From Tenebrionibacter intestinalis (GTDB lineage: Bacteria > Pseudomonadota > Gammaproteobacteria > Enterobacterales > Enterobacteriaceae), in contig NZ_JAEPBH010000001.1 of the NCBI RefSeq assembly GCF_016632365.1, forward strand, positions 1 through 64,000: a stretch of DNA of 64,000 nucleotides, written 5' to 3'. Shown here piece by piece: positions 60,761 to 64,000 of the stretch (positions are counted from its first letter, which is position 1; each line of letters begins with the position of its first letter). Below the pieces are notes generated by a model that worked only from the letters and a program-made list of their open reading frames with translations, searched no databases and was not told the origin of the DNA. Made by a program: the position numbers and the translations under genes.

Positions 60761-62083
60761 GTGCAACAGATAGCCCGCTCTGTCGCCCTGGCGTTTAACA
60801 GTTTACCGCGACCGCACCGCGTGATGCTTGGGTCGCTTACGGTTCTTACTCTTGCGGCCGCTGTCTGGCGGCCCTTTGTGTACCACACCGAATCAGCACC
60901 TGTCGCGAAAAGCATTACCCTGGGAAAAGATGATATACGTTCCCTGCTGCCTGAAGCCAGCGAGCCTATCGATCAGAACGCGCAGGAGGATGAAGCGATT
61001 CCGCAGGATGAGCTTGACGACAAGATAGCTTCAGTGACTGGCCTGCATGAATATGTGGTTTCCACTGGCGATACCCTGAGCAGCATCCTTAACCAGTATG
61101 GCATTGATATGACGGAAATCGGCCAACTGGTGCAGGCTGATAAAGATTTGCGTAACCTGAAAATCGGCCAGCAACTTTCCTGGACCCTCACTGCCGAGGG
61201 CGATCTTAAGTCACTGACGTGGGAGATGTCGCGCCGCGAAACGCGCACCTACGAACAGGCCAAAAACGGCGTGTGGAAGATGAAGAGTGAAACCCAGCAG
61301 GGAGACTGGGTTAACAGCTTGCTTAAAGGCACCTTCAATGGCAGCTTTGTGACAAGCGCGCGCTCGGCTGGCCTGACGACCACCGAAATCAACGCGGTGA
61401 TTAAAGCAATGCAGTGGCAGATGGATTTCCGTAAGCTTAAAAAAGGTGACGAATTCGCTGTGCTGATGTCGCGTGAAATGCTCAACGGCAAGCGCGAGCA
61501 GAGCCAGTTAGTCGGCGTACGCGTGCGCAGCGGCGGCAAAGATTACTATGGCATTCGCGCCGAAGACGGAAAATTCTACGACCGTACAGGCGCCGGGCTG
61601 GCGAAGGGGTTTATGCGTTTCCCAACTTCGCGGCAGTTTCGCGTTTCTTCTAACTTTAACCCGCGTCGCGTTAACCCTGTGACCGGGCGAGTGGCCCCCC
61701 ATCGCGGCGTAGATTTCGCGATGCCGCAGGGAACGCCTGTTATGGCGGTGGGTGACGGCGAAGTAGTGGTTGCCAAGCGCAGCGGCGCAGCAGGCTACTA
61801 TGTGGCTATCCGCCACGGGCGTTCTTATACCACTCGCTATATGCATCTGAAAAAGCTGCTTGTTAAGCCCGGCCAGAAGGTAAAACGCGGCGAGCGTATT
61901 GCACTGTCTGGCAATACCGGGCGCTCCACCGGCCCGCATTTGCATTATGAAGTGTGGATTAACCAACAGGCGGTTAACCCGCTGACGGCTAAGTTGCCGC
62001 GTTCGGAAGGGTTGACTGGCGCAGAGCGTCGCGAATTCCTGGCGAAAGCCAAAGAAGTGGTGCCGCAGCTTCGGTTTGACTGA
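60761..62083 (+). CDS. mepM: Murein DD-endopeptidase MepM
   Basis: Cuts D-Ala-mDAP cross-links so that new peptidoglycan can be inserted. It is 440 residues, as in E. coli. An N-terminal membrane anchor (residues about 20-40) is followed by a LysM-like domain (YVVSTGDTLSSILNQYGID) and the M23 peptidase domain with zinc ligands H314-x3-D318 (HRGVD) and H393-x-H395 (HLH). The start is GTG, 15 bases after the znuA stop. Confidence 0.96.
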   Translation: MQQIARSVALAFNSLPRPHRVMLGSLTVLTLAAAVWRPFVYHTESAPVAKSITLGKDDIRSLLPEASEPIDQNAQEDEAIPQDELDDKIASVTGLHEYVVSTGDTLSSILNQYGIDMTEIGQLVQADKDLRNLKIGQQLSWTLTAEGDLKSLTWEMSRRETRTYEQAKNGVWKMKSETQQGDWVNSLLKGTFNGSFVTSARSAGLTTTEINAVIKAMQWQMDFRKLKKGDEFAVLMSREMLNGKREQSQLVGVRVRSGGKDYYGIRAEDGKFYDRTGAGLAKGFMRFPTSRQFRVSSNFNPRRVNPVTGRVAPHRGVDFAMPQGTPVMAVGDGEVVVAKRSGAAGYYVAIRHGRSYTTRYMHLKKLLVKPGQKVKRGERIALSGNTGRSTGPHLHYEVWINQQAVNPLTAKLPRSEGLTGAERREFLAKAKEVVPQLRFD

Positions 62084-62257
62084 CGAAGGGTATCCTTCTG
62101 CGAGCCGGGCAGTAGGGGCCGTTGTCAATCGTCGGGCCGAAGGATTTCGGCGCGAAATGGCAGAAAATGGCCGCAGGTAAATCACCCCCCATGATTTTCG
62201 TCTGAGAGTAAAAAGAGGGCAAAATCAGGCGCTTGCTCCCTTTGTCAGCACGCCAGG

Positions 62258-62274
62258 CCGGTCTGTGACCGGCT
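62258..62274 (+). repeat. Left flanking hairpin of repeat copy 4
   Basis: CCGGTCTGTGACCGGCT, a short hairpin, is repeated exactly at 62418-62434. Confidence 0.88.
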
Positions 62275-62414
62275 CAGCTTGTTGACACAGAAAGAAAAAA
62301 CGGGATTTTTCCTTCTTTGTGGTAAGCAGGCGAAAATCAATGCGTTGATTTTCCTTATTTTTTATTGCATTTCATCCATCCTGTCTGCGACAGGATGGAG
62401 TTTGTCAGCAGTCT
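62275..62414 (+). repeat. Dispersed stem-loop repeat, copy 4 (140 bp)
   Basis: It starts CAGCTTGTTGACA and ends GTCAGCAGTCT. Stem I has small changes (ACAGAAAGAAAAAAC facing TTTTTCCTTCTTTGT), stem II is GAAAATCAA-TGCG-TTGATTTTC and stem III is ATCCTGTC-TGC-GACAGGAT. It is exactly the length of copy 3 and in the direction of mepM transcription. Confidence 0.9.
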
Positions 62415-62417
62415 CGA

Positions 62418-62440
62418 CCGGTCTGTGACCGGCTTTTTCT
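62418..62440 (+). terminator. Right flanking hairpin of copy 4, a likely mepM terminator
   Basis: CCGGTC and GACCGG form a short stem, followed by CTTTTTCTTT. It is the direct repeat of 62258-62274, but only this copy keeps the T-run. Confidence 0.65.
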
Positions 62441-62518
62441 TTGGAAATGCCCCAGCTACCGGTAAAATACCCGCCGCTTGTCACGTCACTAACCAATCGG
62501 CTTCGTGCCGGGAAGAGC

Positions 62519-63481
62519 ATGGAAAAACAAAAAAAATCCGCTAACGAATTTATACCTGCGTTCCAGAAATCCTTCCTGCATCCACGTTACTGGGGATCCT
62601 GGCTGGGCGTATTGACATTTGCCGTGTTGGCCTGGACGCCTGCGGCTATTCGCGATCCGCTGCTGGGCGCGCTGGGCCGCGCCGCCGGCCGACTGGCTAA
62701 AAGCGCGCGTCGCCGGGCGCGAATCAACCTGCTGTACTGTTTTCCCGATATGCCCCCGGTAGATCGCGAAGCTATTATCGATCGCATGTTCGAAACCGCG
62801 CCGCAGGCGATGGCGATGATGGCCGAGCTGGGCTTGCGCGATCCGAAGAAGGTGCTCCGGCGCGTTGACTGGCACGGAAAAGAGAGCATAGATGAGATGC
62901 GGGCTAGCGGTGAAAAAGTGATTTTTCTCGTCCCACACGGCTGGGCGGTAGATATTCCGGCGATGTTAATGGCAGCCAGCGGCCAGAAAATGGCGGCTGT
63001 GTTCCATAATCAGGGCAATCAGCTATTTGATTACATCTGGAACCGCGTGCGTCGTCGTTTCGGGGGAAGAATGCATGCCCGTAATGACGGCATCAAGCCT
63101 TTTATCAGCTCAGTTCGCCAGGGCTACTGGGGCTATTATTTGCCAGATCAGGATCATGGCGCCGAACATAGCGAATTTGTCGATTTTTTTGGCACCTATA
63201 AGGCAACGCTGCCCGCCATTGGCCGTCTGATGAAGGTGTGCCGCGCTCGTGTTGTGCCACTGTTTCCGGTATACAACGCCCGTACGCACAGGCTTGATAT
63301 CCACATTCGCCCGCCGATGGACGACCTGCTGGAAGCGGATGACCGGACGATTGCGCGCCGTATGAACGAAGAAGTGGAAATTCTGGTAGGCCCGAACCCC
63401 GAACAGTATACGTGGTTATTAAAACTGCTTAAAACGCGTAAAGCCGGTGAACCGGAGCCTTACGTACGCAAGGACCTTTGA
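62519..63481 (+). CDS. lpxM: Lipid A myristoyltransferase LpxM
   Basis: Adds the last secondary acyl chain to Kdo2-lipid A at the inner membrane. It is 320 residues (E. coli 323). An N-terminal helix follows HPRYWGSW. The acyltransferase motif H140-x4-D145 is in FLVPHGWAVDIPAML, and FHNQGNQLFDY, FGGRMHARNDGIKPF and YYLPDQDHGAEHSEFVDFFGTYKATLP match the family. The frame opens at 62441, but the ATG at 62519, after GGGAAGAGC, fits the family start (MEKQKKSANEFIPAF). Confidence 0.95.
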   Translation: MEKQKKSANEFIPAFQKSFLHPRYWGSWLGVLTFAVLAWTPAAIRDPLLGALGRAAGRLAKSARRRARINLLYCFPDMPPVDREAIIDRMFETAPQAMAMMAELGLRDPKKVLRRVDWHGKESIDEMRASGEKVIFLVPHGWAVDIPAMLMAASGQKMAAVFHNQGNQLFDYIWNRVRRRFGGRMHARNDGIKPFISSVRQGYWGYYLPDQDHGAEHSEFVDFFGTYKATLPAIGRLMKVCRARVVPLFPVYNARTHRLDIHIRPPMDDLLEADDRTIARRMNEEVEILVGPNPEQYTWLLKLLKTRKAGEPEPYVRKDL

Positions 63482-63946
63482 ATAATGGGGAAATAACGAG
63501 GGCATACCTCCTTTATCATCCGTGCAACGAGGCTGTCTGGCGCATGCTGGCCACCTGAGATTAAGTCTATGTTCCATCCACTAAAGCCCGGTGACAAATG
63601 AGGCTTCGGATGAACGGGCAAAGCGGGCCATCGCGGCCCGCTTTGCAGGCGCCTGCGCCATAACGAAATTCGCGCTCACCGCCAGGTAATCAGCCTGCGG
63701 CTGTCTCGTTCGCTCCATCCTGCCATTCCGGGCGCGCTGCCCGCCTGTTCAGCGGACGTCAGCGCTCCATCTGTAAGCCTGTAGGCGTTAAAAGCGAACA
63801 GGGATGCTGAAAGAAAATAAAAAAGAGGCCCGGGTCGGGCCTCAATGTGGCATGGTTTTTTTGACAAGAGTAGGAGTCGTTATTCACACACAGGCTTAAC
63901 CGGCGGTTAACAGCCTGTCTGGCCTTTTTTGTTGATGTACGCTCCT
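63482..63946. other. Intergenic stretch between convergent lpxM and pykA
   Basis: No gene is visible. The pykA-side terminator is at 63815-63843. The open frame at 63676-63867 (minus) runs through that terminator and is not credible. Confidence 0.55.
63815..63843 (-). terminator. Terminator on the pykA side
   Basis: Read on the minus strand, GAGGCCC and GGGCCTC form a stem around GACCC, followed by six T residues. It lies about 100 bases past the pykA stop. Confidence 0.78.
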
Positions 63947-64000
63947 TTAGTCCGCGGTCAGTATACGCGTGGTATTGGTAGTGCCGATCGTGCCCATGAC
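63947..64000 (-). CDS. pykA: Pyruvate kinase II, C-terminal end (partial)
   Basis: The last 17 codons of a minus-strand gene cut by the window edge: VMGTIGTTNTTRILTAD and a TAA stop. The tail matches the end of E. coli PykA and not that of PykF. The position, convergent with lpxM, is the E. coli order. Nothing can be said about the rest of the protein. Confidence 0.82.
   Translation of the reverse strand, partial: VMGTIGTTNTTRILTAD

Larger units (their letters stand above)
62084..62518. other. Intergenic stretch with repeat copy 4
   Basis: There is no gene. Besides the repeat and its two flanking hairpins, the segment at 62213-62246 (AAGAGGGCAAAA, then TTTGTCAGCA) resembles both the hairpin of copy 3 and the end of the element, so it may be a decayed further unit. 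Confidence 0.6.

Overview
The window is one chromosomal segment from a member of the Enterobacteriaceae. Almost every core gene has a close E. coli counterpart, often with nearly identical protein length, start-codon type and neighbour overlap. Landmarks are dcm-vsr, dsrA-dsrB, uvrY-uvrC-pgsA-glyW-cysT-leuZ, cmoAB, aspS-nudB-yebC-ruvCAB, znuABC-mepM-lpxM-pykA. I cannot fix the genus from the sequence. A non-motile, GC-rich lineage such as Shimwellia or a Klebsiella relative would fit, but that is a guess.

Layout. 1-1.6 kb: a decayed membrane-protein gene, a small hypothetical gene and an orphan OrtT-type membrane toxin. 2-8.4 kb: dcm-vsr (cytosine methylation and its mismatch repair), yedI, yodC, the diguanylate cyclase dgcQ, the sRNA DsrA, yodD and dsrB. 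8.4-9.7 kb: a gene-free scar. 9.7-17 kb: tsuBA (thiosulfate uptake), yedD, amyA and the cystine/D-cysteine genes tcyJ-dcyD-tcyLN. 18-21.7 kb: uvrY-uvrC, pgsA and three tRNA genes. 22-26.1 kb: ftnA, a yecR-like gene, an RpiB/LacAB-type gene, an IS3 remnant, yecJ and ftnB. 26.9-29.1 kb: otsBA (trehalose). 29.2-42.4 kb: accessory genes comprising norR/norVW (nitric oxide reduction), rhiTN (pectin-fragment use), a lone KAP NTPase and a TorZ/TorY-type TMAO reductase pair. 42.7-52 kb: argS, yecM, a frameshifted PatB/MalY-like gene, cutC, cmoBA, yecN, yecE and yecD. 52.3-64 kb: aspS, nudB, yebC, ruvC, ruvAB, znuBC/znuA, mepM, lpxM and the 3' end of pykA.

The clearest biological message is loss of motility. 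In E. coli, flagellar clusters lie between dsrB and tsuB (fliE-R), between amyA and tcyJ (fliTSDC, fliAZ) and between otsA and argS (flhDC-mot-che-flhBAE). Here the flanking genes remain and all three clusters are gone, together with rcsA, uspC, sdiA and yecF. The third site is occupied by the 13 kb accessory block.

The most unusual structural feature is a dispersed intergenic repeat of about 140 bp built from three stem-loops. There are three near-complete copies and one partial copy. Two complete copies are flanked on both sides by the same terminator-like hairpin. Regulatory sites that can be read directly are three NorR GT-N7-AC sites with a sigma-54 promoter before norV, a Zur-type operator between znuC and znuA, a LexA box in front of ruvA that also forms the ruvC terminator hairpin, and a KdgR-like site before rhiT.
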